Source: a virus
Direction: 5' to 3' (one strand)
DNA: 36,297 bases
IMG/VR virus record: IMGVR_UViG_3300046028_009319
Span: 1-36,297 of that record
Positions within the stretch are counted from its first letter, which is position 1. Every line of letters starts with the position of its first letter. The notes beneath the pieces are model-generated. The model saw nothing but the letters and a program-made list of their open reading frames with translations. It was not told the DNA's origin and made no database searches. Positions 14,083-20,205 of this stretch are shown here, piece after piece. Made by a program: the position numbers and the translations under genes.

Positions 14083-14090
14083 AAAATAAA

Positions 14091-14177
14091 CGATGGAGGA
14101 GAGATTTGAACTCTCGGTAGCTTTTAAACTACGACGCTTTAGCAAAGCGTTGCCTTAAACCACTCAGCCACTCCATC
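14091..14177 (-). tRNA. tRNA-Ser(GCU), no encoded CCA
   Basis: Acceptor GATGGAG pairs perfectly with CTCCATC, with discriminator G. Anticodon loop TTGCTAA gives GCU (AGC/AGU). The long variable arm (GTAGTTTAAAAGCTAC) is typical for serine. Its 5' end lies only 6 nt after the stop codon of the outer-membrane protein gene, so it is probably cut out of that mRNA. Confidence 0.95.
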
Positions 14178-14183
14178 TTAATG

Positions 14184-14687
14184 TCAGAACTTGATGCCTA
14201 CACCAGCAGCTACTCCCCAAGCTTTATCTTCATCTTCGCTATCAAGAGCAAAGCTGTAGGTGCTTTCAACGAACAAGTTGATTTGTTCGGAGAGAGCAAA
14301 GGTTGCACCAGCACCAGCATTAGCGCTCCAGCGTTCTTCCTCAACCTCGTAGTCAACGCCACCAAGACCGTAGACAGCGAAACCTGCACCAATTGGCACT
14401 GTGTAGAGAACGCTTCCACCAAGAGTGAAGGTTTCATCTTCAAAGGCAACGAGAGAGCCTCTCACGCTCACATTGAGAAGACTAACAGTTTCAAGCGAAA
14501 CTCCTCCCCCGTAAGTAGCATCAGCATCTTCATTCAAAAGAGAAGCTGCAAAAGCATTAGCTTTGAGATTGTACTGCTCAACAGGAGCTTCAGGAAGTGG
14601 AGCTTCGAGAAGAATTTGATCTCCAGCCTGCAAAGCAGAAACTGAGGAAACGATGGCAAAAACGATTGCTTTAATTGTGTTTTTCAT
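14184..14687 (-). CDS. Outer-membrane beta-barrel protein (phage-encoded)
   Basis: A 167-residue protein. Residues 1-21 are a signal peptide (MKNTIKAIVFAIVSSVSALQ, with cleavage after LQA). The mature part alternates hydrophobic and polar residues in beta-strands separated by Gly/Asp/Glu-rich turns (GGVSLETVSLLNVSVRGSLV, GAGFAVYGLGGVDYEV). It ends GVAAGVGIKF, a terminal Phe that matches the beta-barrel assembly signal. It would form a small 6-8-strand barrel in the outer membrane, like Lom/Ail-type proteins. A role in blocking superinfection or altering the infected cell's surface is inference. A sigma70-like promoter lies at 14726-14754, and tRNA-Ser(GCU) follows 6 nt after its stop. Confidence 0.82.
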   Translation of the reverse strand: MKNTIKAIVFAIVSSVSALQAGDQILLEAPLPEAPVEQYNLKANAFAASLLNEDADATYGGGVSLETVSLLNVSVRGSLVAFEDETFTLGGSVLYTVPIGAGFAVYGLGGVDYEVEEERWSANAGAGATFALSEQINLFVESTYSFALDSEDEDKAWGVAAGVGIKF

Positions 14688-14725
14688 ATATGTTGTTTGT
14701 TTGGGTTTCTTGATAAGAACTACTC

Positions 14726-14754
14726 ATTATTATCAAAAATTATTTAAAAGTCAA
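14726..14754 (-). promoter_or_regulatory. Sigma70-like promoter, barrel protein and tRNAs
   Basis: On the minus strand TTGACT (14754-14749), a 17-nt spacer, then AATAAT (14731-14726). Both hexamers match the sigma70 consensus at five of six positions. It would start transcription about 30 nt before the ATG at 14687. The window has few such sites, so it suggests host-polymerase (early) expression. An imperfect TTGATAA/TTATCAA inverted repeat (14710-14736) overlaps the -10 region and could be an operator. Confidence 0.5.
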
Positions 14755-14945
14755 GTACAAAATTTACTTCCTTTTCTAAAGAGTAAAGAATTCATCCAGG
14801 TTCTTTGTCCTGCTGTGAACTTATCTTGTTTCAGGATAAAGTCAAGAGTTTTTTGATCTGATTCTCCCTCAACGGAGAGATGCATCATTTTTGTAATGAG
14901 AGCTATATCAGAGTGCAAATAAGTGAAGTCGCTAGTGTCAATCAT
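14751..14945 (-). CDS. Hypothetical protein, 64 aa
   Basis: A small protein, mainly helical: DIALITKMMHLS, then GESDQKTLDFILKQDKFTAG and QRTWMNSLLFRKGSK. The ending (two helices with a 'KQ-x-x-W-x-x-x-L' turn) resembles short helical modules found at the ends of phage DNA-handling proteins. That is weak, and I assign no function. The ATG at 14945 is 13 nt after the CCA end of tRNA-Trp, so its mRNA 5' end may be made by tRNA processing. Its 3' end overlaps the -35 of the next promoter by 4 nt. Confidence 0.6.
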   Translation of the reverse strand: MIDTSDFTYLHSDIALITKMMHLSVEGESDQKTLDFILKQDKFTAGQRTWMNSLLFRKGSKFCT

Positions 14946-14958
14946 ATTAATTATAAAG

Positions 14959-15034
14959 TGGGATACCCAGTAGGACTCGAACCTACAACCAACAGTTTTG
15001 GAGGCTGTTGCTCTACCAATTGAGCTATGGATAC
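14959..15034 (-). tRNA. tRNA-Trp(CCA), 3' CCA encoded
   Basis: Acceptor GTATCCA pairs with TGGGTAT (two G-U pairs). D-arm GCTC...GAGC and T-arm GTAGG/TTCGAGT/CCTAC are present. Anticodon loop CTCCAAA gives CCA for Trp. Anticodon stem ACAGC/ACTGT has one mismatch next to the loop. CCA follows a C at the discriminator position, which is unusual. Length is 76 nt. Confidence 0.88.
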
Positions 15035-15045
15035 GTATGTTAAAA

Positions 15046-15120
15046 TGGCTCCCAAAGTAGGACTCGAACCTACAACTTATTCCTTAACAGGGAATCGCTC
15101 TGCCATTGAGCTACATGGGA
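15046..15120 (-). tRNA. tRNA-Asn(GUU), 3' CCA encoded
   Basis: Acceptor TCCCATG pairs with TTTGGGA, with one T-T mismatch and one G-U. Anticodon stem ATTCC/GGAAT carries loop CTGTTAA, giving GUU. The D-arm and T-arm are normal. Discriminator is G and CCA is encoded. It lies 31 nt after the metallopeptidase stop. Length is 75 nt. Confidence 0.92.
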
Positions 15121-15151
15121 GTGTTTGGTTTAAAAATTGTTTATTAGTATA

Positions 15152-15736
15152 TTACTCAATTGGATGGCATTTTTCAAAAATTAATTCCATGATGCTCATG
15201 TCGATCTTTTTAAAAGATTTTAAAGTGGAAAGAGTTTCGGGCATTTTGTCACTGATGTCTGGATAGTATTGCTTGAATGAAATGTCAGTATTGCTAATGA
15301 ATGTGTAGCACAAGTGGTGCAAATAAGCATTAGCTCTTTGACAGTACTTTTTGTGGCATCCTAGATTCCATTTTTTAACTAGTTGAACTGCACGAAATTC
15401 ACAATCATGTTCAATCTTTAAAATTTGCCAGAAAGAACTCCAGCTATTCATAGAGACTGCTCCTGATTTTAAATCACAATAAAAAGAATCATCATGATCC
15501 CACAATGAGCTACCATTCACTGCTTGCATCAAGTGGCAAAACTCATGAACAAAAGTGTCTTCAAAAAGAGAATCTTTTCTAGCTACCACCATTGTGTTTC
15601 CATCGCAAAAGCCTAAACAATTTCCACTATTGCGAACGTAAAATGTTGGTCGTATATCTATTTTCTTTTTGTGCTTACGAGCATACTTGCAAGCCCAAAC
15701 ATAAAACAGTTTAAAATTAGGAGAAAACTTATTCAT
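15152..15736 (-). CDS. Zinc metallopeptidase (HExxH)
   Basis: A 194-residue protein with the zinc signature HEFCH at 64-68 (FVHEFCHLMQ). A helix further on, KIEHDCEFRAVQLVKK (107-122), contains Glu109 and Glu113, either of which could be the third ligand. There are many Cys and His residues but no signal peptide. The pattern HEFxHxxQ followed by xExxCExxA is one I associate with small uncharacterised phage/bacterial metallopeptidases of the gluzincin type. The substrate is unknown. It is encoded between the HNH gene and tRNA-Asn on the same strand. A 25-codon hydrophobic frame overlaps its start by 8 nt. Confidence 0.75.
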   Translation of the reverse strand: MNKFSPNFKLFYVWACKYARKHKKKIDIRPTFYVRNSGNCLGFCDGNTMVVARKDSLFEDTFVHEFCHLMQAVNGSSLWDHDDSFYCDLKSGAVSMNSWSSFWQILKIEHDCEFRAVQLVKKWNLGCHKKYCQRANAYLHHLCYTFISNTDISFKQYYPDISDKMPETLSTLKSFKKIDMSIMELIFEKCHPIE

Positions 15737-15806
15737 TGACTGCGAAAAATGAACAAAGCAAAAACCCTAAGCAAAAGCACAAACTACATAAAAAAAAAGT
15801 GATCAT
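15729..15806 (-). CDS. Candidate hydrophobic micropeptide, 25 aa
   Basis: ATG at 15806 opens a 25-codon frame beginning MITFFLCSLCFCLGFLLCSF and ending AVNE. It is almost entirely hydrophobic with four Cys, and its stop overlaps the metallopeptidase ATG (ATGAATAA). Its position, filling the 82-nt gap after the HNH gene and coupled to the next start, is the only support. Poly-T DNA makes chance hydrophobic frames likely, so this is tentative. Confidence 0.3.
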   Translation of the reverse strand: MITFFLCSLCFCLGFLLCSFFAVNE

Positions 15807-15818
15807 AAAAAAGTGGAG

Positions 15819-16196
15819 CTAACTTTCGGGATTGAACTGGTGGATCACAATTTCTCTTTTTCGTGTTCCTTTGCCTTTATTTTTTCCTTTGTATGAGTCT
15901 GTAAGAGCATGACAATTAGGACAAATTAGTTGCAAATTATTTAATTGATTATCTTTTGCGTTTCCATTCATATGATGAATCTCTAGTGGAATAGGATTAT
16001 CTTGCCAAGAATCAAGCGAGCATGACTCGCATTTATGCCCTCTTGTTCTCAAGATATAATCTTTAATAGTTCTTAAACTAGAATGAATTGGATTCCATGT
16101 TCCACTCTCTATTTGCATAGCAGCTTTCTCTTGTTGAAATTGCGCTGTTTTTAACGCTCCTTTTCTTCTTTGTTCTGGTGTAAAAATATATTTCAT
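15819..16196 (-). CDS. HNH endonuclease
   Basis: A 125-residue protein with a complete zinc-supported HNH domain: CESC (Cys56, Cys59), LEIHHMNGNAKDNQLNNLQL (His74/His75, Asn86) and CPNCHALTD (Cys92, Cys95, His96). A basic tail (KGKNKGKGTRKRE) probably binds DNA. A free-standing HNH gene inside a tRNA cluster is typical of phage homing endonucleases, which cut phage DNA lacking the gene and spread by repair. The start codon lies 4 nt after the CCA end of tRNA-Thr, leaving only TTTT as leader if the tRNA is processed. Confidence 0.9.
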   Translation of the reverse strand: MKYIFTPEQRRKGALKTAQFQQEKAAMQIESGTWNPIHSSLRTIKDYILRTRGHKCESCSLDSWQDNPIPLEIHHMNGNAKDNQLNNLQLICPNCHALTDSYKGKNKGKGTRKREIVIHQFNPES

Positions 16197-16200
16197 AAAA

Positions 16201-16275
16201 TGGAGCCTTCGACAGGACTTGAACCCGCAATATCCTCATTACAAGTGAGGTGCTTCACCATTAAGCTACGAAGGC
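16201..16275 (-). tRNA. tRNA-Thr(UGU), CCA encoded
   Basis: Acceptor GCCTTCG pairs perfectly with CGAAGGC, with discriminator T and CCA. Anticodon stem CCTCA/TGAGG holds loop CTTGTAA, giving UGU (reads ACA). The T-stem GCGGG/CCTGT contains one G-U. It is followed after 4 nt by the HNH start codon. Length is 75 nt. Confidence 0.94.
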
Positions 16276-16283
16276 AAATAAAG

Positions 16284-16356
16284 TGGAGAAGTGGGGACTC
16301 GAACCCCAGGCATATAACTTGCAAAGCTATCGCTCTACCAACTGAGCTACATCCCC
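16284..16356 (-). tRNA. tRNA-Ala(UGC), no encoded CCA
   Basis: Acceptor GGGGATG pairs with CTTCTCC (one G-U, one T-T mismatch), with discriminator A. Anticodon stem ATAGC/GTTAT (one C-G, one G-U) carries loop TTTGCAA, giving UGC (reads GCA). D- and T-arms are regular. It is the first tRNA of the cluster. Length is 73 nt. Confidence 0.92.
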
Positions 16357-16363
16357 ATAAAGT

Positions 16364-16391
16364 ATGGTATCATGAGAAGAGAATTTTTCAA
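16364..16391 (-). promoter_or_regulatory. Weak sigma70-like promoter, tRNA cluster
   Basis: On the minus strand TTGAAA (16391-16386), 16 nt, then TACCAT (16369-16364). The tRNA-Ala 5' end is 8 nt beyond the -10 hexamer. The -35 matches well and the -10 only at four of six positions. Confidence 0.35.
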
Positions 16392-16398
16392 GCGAAAT

Positions 16399-16560
16399 CT
16401 ATAGCCCAAACTTCGATTCAATTTTGCTGCAAAATTTATTAAGAAAATTTGGAAAAGCCTTTTTTCTAAACTCGCAAAAGATGCCAATTGGCATCACAAC
16501 AATAGTATAAAAAACAACATAAAGAAACATGGTAATTCGATTCATAATTTTAGTCATCAT
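16399..16560 (-). CDS. Small single-span membrane protein, 53 aa
   Basis: ATG at 16560 (a second ATG follows directly) opens a 53-codon frame starting MMTKIMNRITMFLYVVFYTI. A hydrophobic span at about residues 11-29 (MFLYVVFYTIVVMPIGIFC) is followed by a basic, amphipathic tail (EFRKKAFPNFLNKF, KIESKFGL), so N-in or C-in single-pass topology is likely. It fills the only gene-free gap between the phosphatase and the tRNAs on the same strand. A polar start, a membrane segment and a basic end make chance less likely. Function is unknown. Confidence 0.55.
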   Translation of the reverse strand: MMTKIMNRITMFLYVVFYTIVVMPIGIFCEFRKKAFPNFLNKFCSKIESKFGL

Positions 16561-16589
16561 ATTTTACATCTAGTTTGGGGATTAAATTT

Positions 16590-17018
16590 TTATTTGTTTA
16601 AAAGATTAAAGTAATTTACCATAGTGTTGTATATGTATAAATTTGGACGAGCAATTTCTCTGCCGTACTCACCCCAAAAATAATCCATTTTATCGTGGCA
16701 AAATTTGGCAACTGCTCCAGAGCGACCTTTGCCGCCAAAGCAATTCACTATAACATTAGATTTTGAATTAGAGAGTAAAAAATCAACAATCTTTTCAATC
16801 TCTTGTTTCTCTGGAGGCATTCTCCATTTTTCATTGAAGAAATGAGGCTCTTGTAAATTCCAAGCAGAGACTTTTAAAGTCTTTAAGTTTTCTAAAATTT
16901 TGTTTTCAACTGGAGCGTCCTTCTCGTATGGATTTGAAAAAGAAATCCATACTGTGTCAGAAGAAGCGTATTTGATTTCATTAGCTTTAGTTTGAGGTAG
17001 ATTACGAACTGTTTTCAT
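16590..17018 (-). CDS. Cys-based tyrosine/dual-specificity phosphatase
   Basis: A 142-residue protein with the phosphatase loop C-x5-R-S as NCFGGKGRSGAVAKF: Cys93 is the nucleophile, Arg99 binds phosphate, and Ser100 assists leaving. The usual His before the Cys is Asn92. A likely general acid could be an Asp/Glu in NLQEPHFFNEKW (54-65). The fold length fits small phage and bacterial PTP-like proteins. Substrate is unknown: protein phosphotyrosine, or an RNA or nucleotide 5' phosphate. Its start overlaps the stop of the glucosaminidase-like lipoprotein gene (ATGA), so the two are coupled. Confidence 0.8.
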   Translation of the reverse strand: MKTVRNLPQTKANEIKYASSDTVWISFSNPYEKDAPVENKILENLKTLKVSAWNLQEPHFFNEKWRMPPEKQEIEKIVDFLLSNSKSNVIVNCFGGKGRSGAVAKFCHDKMDYFWGEYGREIARPNLYIYNTMVNYFNLLNK

Positions 17019-17704
17019 GATTGTATTCTAGTCATCCATTTTTGCACTCCAGTAGTCCAATGTTTATTGATGCCACTAGGATCATTATAGTCTTTGCTTT
17101 TTTTATTCGTGATCACGGGACAATACTTGGCTTGAATTTTAGAAATACTAGTTCTTCCTTCGTCAATATAATTTTCTTTTAAATTAGATGCTGTTCTGGT
17201 TAAGCACTCAGTTACAGATGAGAACTTCATTGGACCCCATTTACCAGTCAATTTATTACGATACATTTGGCCGCTCACATTATTATATTTTTTAGCGTAG
17301 ATGGATTCTCCATTGCCAGTTTCATGACAGCAAACTGCCGCCAAAAACAATGGACAGATTTTGTACTTGTTGCTAACATTAATAATGTCTTGACCTTTAT
17401 TCAGCAGCTTACCCTTTAAAGTTTTGTTTAAAAGTTTAGCTGTTAAAGGATAGGGTTTAGTGACGTTATAATAAGATGAAATTTTTTGTTTGGGCGCAAC
17501 TTGAACAGGAGCTTTACCTGATGCTTTAATGTATGATGTTAAAACTTCATCTTGCATAGGATCGGCTGAATGTGCAATAGCATCTCTCTCAGGATTCAAG
17601 TTAAATGATGGTCTAGAACTATTGAATTTAAATGATGGTTTAGAGCAAGAGCATATTCCCATCAATGCCAAATTAGAATAAATAAATAATTTAATTAGTT
17701 TCAT
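17015..17704 (-). CDS. Glucosaminidase-domain lipoprotein
   Basis: Starting at the ATG at 17704 gives 229 residues beginning MKLIKLFIYSNLALMGICSC, a lipoprotein signal with likely lipobox ICSC (Cys20). An upstream non-ATG start would bury this signal. After a disordered Ser/Pro/Asn linker, residues ~95-225 resemble the mannosyl-glycoprotein endo-beta-N-acetylglucosaminidase (FlgJ-like) fold: CPLFLAAVCCHETGNGESIY with a candidate catalytic Glu, then YNNVSGQMY and W-rich end GINKHWTTGVQKW. It would hydrolyse peptidoglycan glycan strands while tethered to a membrane. It is translationally coupled to the phosphatase gene. Confidence 0.78.
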   Translation of the reverse strand: MKLIKLFIYSNLALMGICSCSKPSFKFNSSRPSFNLNPERDAIAHSADPMQDEVLTSYIKASGKAPVQVAPKQKISSYYNVTKPYPLTAKLLNKTLKGKLLNKGQDIINVSNKYKICPLFLAAVCCHETGNGESIYAKKYNNVSGQMYRNKLTGKWGPMKFSSVTECLTRTASNLKENYIDEGRTSISKIQAKYCPVITNKKSKDYNDPSGINKHWTTGVQKWMTRIQS

Positions 17705-17743
17705 AGCAATAGAGTTTACATTTAAAGTTTTCACCAATTATAA

Positions 17744-17780
17744 CCTGCAACTAATATAGCAGGGTTGCATCATCATGCAA
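17744..17780 (-). other. Two short inverted repeats after UV endonuclease gene
   Basis: The 84-nt gap between the UV-endonuclease stop and the lipoprotein start holds TTGCAT-CATC-ATGCAA (17765-17780) and CCTGC-10 nt-GCAGG (17744-17763). On the minus strand the second is followed by TTATAATT rather than a real T-run. They may be weak terminators or mRNA-end structures. Confidence 0.35.
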
Positions 17781-17787
17781 GCTGAAA

Positions 17788-18699
17788 TTACGAATTATTC
17801 GCTGCTAATTGGCGGATTTTAAAAATAGCATGACATTTGTGCTTCAACTCAACATCCCAAAATACTGGACGATTATAATTAGGAGGATAACCGTTTGGCA
17901 TGTCAGCATGTTTACGAGTCTCTTTACCCTTCTCTACTATTCCCTCTGAGTAATGAAACAATGGAGTGATGAAGTTCCAAGAGTCTGCTGCTGAATGGAA
18001 AGCGTAATCAGGAGTCCAGTCATCACTCAACAGCTTGTGATGCAATGCGTCGAATGTGATAGGAATATTTGGAAAGTATTGAAGAAGATTCTTGATGCTC
18101 CAAACTCCTTTGGCATTGTCATTGTTCTCAATGACGAGTCGGTTGCGAATAGAGTTGGGCAAAGAGTCGTAAACTTTCATTACTCTTCTTGCAATGCCCA
18201 ATGGCTCCCCATCTTGTCGAACGTGAATGTTTAATGGACTTTGATAAGTTTCTGGCAAGCCAAGCAGGTCAAAGATTTCAGCATGTTGCTTCAAGTCAAG
18301 AATACTATTCTCAATGCAATTCTCATCCAAAGAGCTTAGTGTGATGTACTCACTAGGATGAGCAGAAATGCGCAGATACTGTTTCTGCAATGTTTGCTTG
18401 ATGCTTTCACACTCTTGCAAAATCAAAGGATAATTTGGCAAGTCGCTAATCTTTAAATTAACATTTTTATGAGTGAGAACTGGAGCAAGAGATGATGAGA
18501 GTCGATATCCTTGAATGTAATTGTTTTGGCAGTATTTAATTGTACGATGAGTAATTTGAAAGTTGTGCAAAATGCGAGCGCACAATTCATTCATAGATTC
18601 ATCTTGAGGGTTTTTACAAAACTGAGTGTAAGTCATTGTTTTAAAACGATGACCTTCATCAGAGAGACTTTTAGAGATGCAGCAAAGGGATAAGTTCAT
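17788..18699 (-). CDS. uvsE: UV DNA damage endonuclease (UvdE/UvsE)
   Basis: A 303-residue TIM-barrel protein. Motifs of the UvdE family run in order: an N-terminal CCISKSL, then RISAHPSEYITL (His in barrel strand), NIHVRQDGEP, LVIENND, ITFDALHHK, and a late HYSEG and HADMP, then DVELKHK. These supply the His, Glu and Asp ligands of the metal cluster. The enzyme nicks DNA 5' to UV photoproducts and other lesions, starting repair without UvrABC. Length is normal. Being phage-borne, it would protect viral DNA, for example in a sunlit environment. It lies alone between the lipoprotein gene and the 39-residue gene. Confidence 0.92.
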   Translation of the reverse strand: MNLSLCCISKSLSDEGHRFKTMTYTQFCKNPQDESMNELCARILHNFQITHRTIKYCQNNYIQGYRLSSSLAPVLTHKNVNLKISDLPNYPLILQECESIKQTLQKQYLRISAHPSEYITLSSLDENCIENSILDLKQHAEIFDLLGLPETYQSPLNIHVRQDGEPLGIARRVMKVYDSLPNSIRNRLVIENNDNAKGVWSIKNLLQYFPNIPITFDALHHKLLSDDWTPDYAFHSAADSWNFITPLFHYSEGIVEKGKETRKHADMPNGYPPNYNRPVFWDVELKHKCHAIFKIRQLAANNS

Positions 18700-18732
18700 G
18701 CTTCAATATGCCGAGAGTTCATGCCTCGTCAA

Positions 18733-18852
18733 CTATTTTTTGGGATTTTTTGGAATTTCAACTTTACGAAAGATTTTATCATAGTTGTCTCTGTAGGCTT
18801 TTAAGTTTGCGCCTTTGCGAAGTTTTGATCCTTTTCCAGCTTCTTTATTCAT
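18733..18852 (-). CDS. Small basic phage protein, 39 aa
   Basis: ATG at 18852 opens a 39-codon frame beginning MNKEAGKGSKLRKGANLKAY and continuing RDNYDKIF. A short Gly/Lys/Arg start followed by 'Y-x-x-N-[YW]-[DE]-x-I-F' is a pattern I recognise from tiny basic proteins of many tailed phages, of unknown function. The strong basic charge suggests nucleic-acid binding. It is divergent from the 18874 structural gene (21 nt between ATGs). Confidence 0.7.
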   Translation of the reverse strand: MNKEAGKGSKLRKGANLKAYRDNYDKIFRKVEIPKNPKK

Positions 18853-18859
18853 AATATGA

Positions 18860-18873
18860 GTGTAATTTATTTT
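18860..18873 (+). promoter_or_regulatory. GTGTAA box, structural gene; decides the start
   Basis: GTGTAA at 18860-18865, then 8 nt (TTTATTTT) to the ATG at 18874. Because the box falls inside the six codons added by an upstream ATG at 18856, it argues for 18874 as the true start. Confidence 0.6.
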
Positions 18874-20205
18874 ATGGCGCAGACATATACTTTTCAAAAT
18901 TTAAATCAACTAGCTCACTCTGCTGGGCATGTTCCTTTCATCTATGATCGACAAAATGATTATTATAGAGCAATGGAAAATTCAGACATGGGCTTGTTGA
19001 ATAGCTCAAGCTCTACAAGTTTAGATGCTTTTGGCAGATTGAGAACTTCCACGCCATTAACATTATTTGATTCTAATCACAGATACACTGACAATAATTT
19101 GTGGAATACTTTGAGTGGAACTGGAGGAGCTATAGCTTTTAATGCTAATCAAGGATTAATGGATTTAAGCACTACAACAGCTTCTGGCTCTGCTGTTATC
19201 AGAGAAACTACAAAAGTTTTTGCTTATCAAGCTGGTAAGTCATTGCTCACCATGAATACTTTTGTCATGTCCCCAGCTAAAGCTAATTTAAGACAAAGAA
19301 TTGGTTATTTCTCTACTGAAAATGGAATGTATTTAGAATTAGATGGAACCAATTTAAGTCTTGTAAAAAGAAGTCTTGTGGGAGGTTCAGTGTCTAACAC
19401 TTCAGTTCTTCAAGCATCTTGGAATGGAGATAAACTAAATGGAACTGGACCTTCTCGTTTAACCTTGGACGTTACAAAAGCTCAAATTTTGTGGATGGAT
19501 TTTGAATGGTTGGGAGTTGGAACTGTTCGTACTGGTTTTATTATTAATGGACAATTTATTGTTTGCCATTCTTTTCATCATGCTAATTTAATTTCTTCTA
19601 CTTATATCACAACAGCTTCTTTGCCGCTTAGATATGAATTAGTTAATACTAATACTACTGCTACTGCTAGTACTTTAAAACAAATATGCTCCACCGTTTT
19701 ATCAGAAGGTGGATATGAAGTACGAGGATCTCAAAACGTAGTTTCTCTTCCTGTTGCCTCTCCTAGAACTTGTACGCTTGCTAATGTTGAATATCCAGTA
19801 ATCTCTTTAAGATTAAAATCAAATAAATTAGATGCTATTGCTATACTATCAGCAGTAAGCGCTATAGGACTTGGTAATAATGCATTATTTAATTGGACAT
19901 TAGCTGCAAATGGAACTACAAGCGGAGGAAGTTGGATTACTCAAAGCGCTAATGCTGCAATAGAATACAATATAAGTGGAACTGGATTTGCTATTGGCTC
20001 TGGAAGATACATTGCTGGAGGATATTTCTCATCTGACTCTCAAGGAAGGGTGCCAATAACTCTTGCTGGAACTGATTTATTTAAATTTCAATTTGAAAGA
20101 AATTCTTTAACATCAACTCCATATGAGCTATCATTTGTTGTTTCGTCTAAAGCTGCTGGAGATTTAGCTTATGCATCTATTGACTGGGAAGAAGTGGTAA
20201 AATAA
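18874..20205 (+). CDS. Virion structural protein
   Basis: A 443-residue protein starting MAQTYTFQNLNQLAHSAGHV. The 18856 ATG is rejected in favour of the one placed 8 nt after the GTGTAA box. Residues ~50-75 (SLDAFGRLRTSTPLTLFDSN) match a hallmark I know from large structural proteins of tailed phages, where 'DAFGRLRxSxPxTLFD' opens a beta-rich domain. The rest is strand-rich with Thr, Ser and Asn repeats and ends DLAYASIDWEEVVK. Probably a baseplate, tail or head decoration component. No enzymatic motif is seen. It is a single-gene unit ending exactly at the stop of the convergent HNH gene. Confidence 0.8.
   Translation: MAQTYTFQNLNQLAHSAGHVPFIYDRQNDYYRAMENSDMGLLNSSSSTSLDAFGRLRTSTPLTLFDSNHRYTDNNLWNTLSGTGGAIAFNANQGLMDLSTTTASGSAVIRETTKVFAYQAGKSLLTMNTFVMSPAKANLRQRIGYFSTENGMYLELDGTNLSLVKRSLVGGSVSNTSVLQASWNGDKLNGTGPSRLTLDVTKAQILWMDFEWLGVGTVRTGFIINGQFIVCHSFHHANLISSTYITTASLPLRYELVNTNTTATASTLKQICSTVLSEGGYEVRGSQNVVSLPVASPRTCTLANVEYPVISLRLKSNKLDAIAILSAVSAIGLGNNALFNWTLAANGTTSGGSWITQSANAAIEYNISGTGFAIGSGRYIAGGYFSSDSQGRVPITLAGTDLFKFQFERNSLTSTPYELSFVVSSKAAGDLAYASIDWEEVVK

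Noticed and set aside
14181-14645. Plus-strand 154-codon frame opposite the outer-membrane protein gene
   Set aside because: The minus strand has signal peptide, alternating strands and terminal Phe. The plus frame has none and would collide with the tRNA unit.
15027-15266. Plus-strand frames running through tRNA genes (also 16170-16442)
   Set aside because: They translate the complement of the tRNAs (typical 'GLEPTT...SLTGNRSAIELH' artefacts) and do not represent proteins.
18856-18873. Upstream ATG for the structural gene at 18856
   Set aside because: The GTGTAA box lies within the added six codons, and the other box-driven genes all start 7-11 nt after it. The 18874 ATG is preferred.
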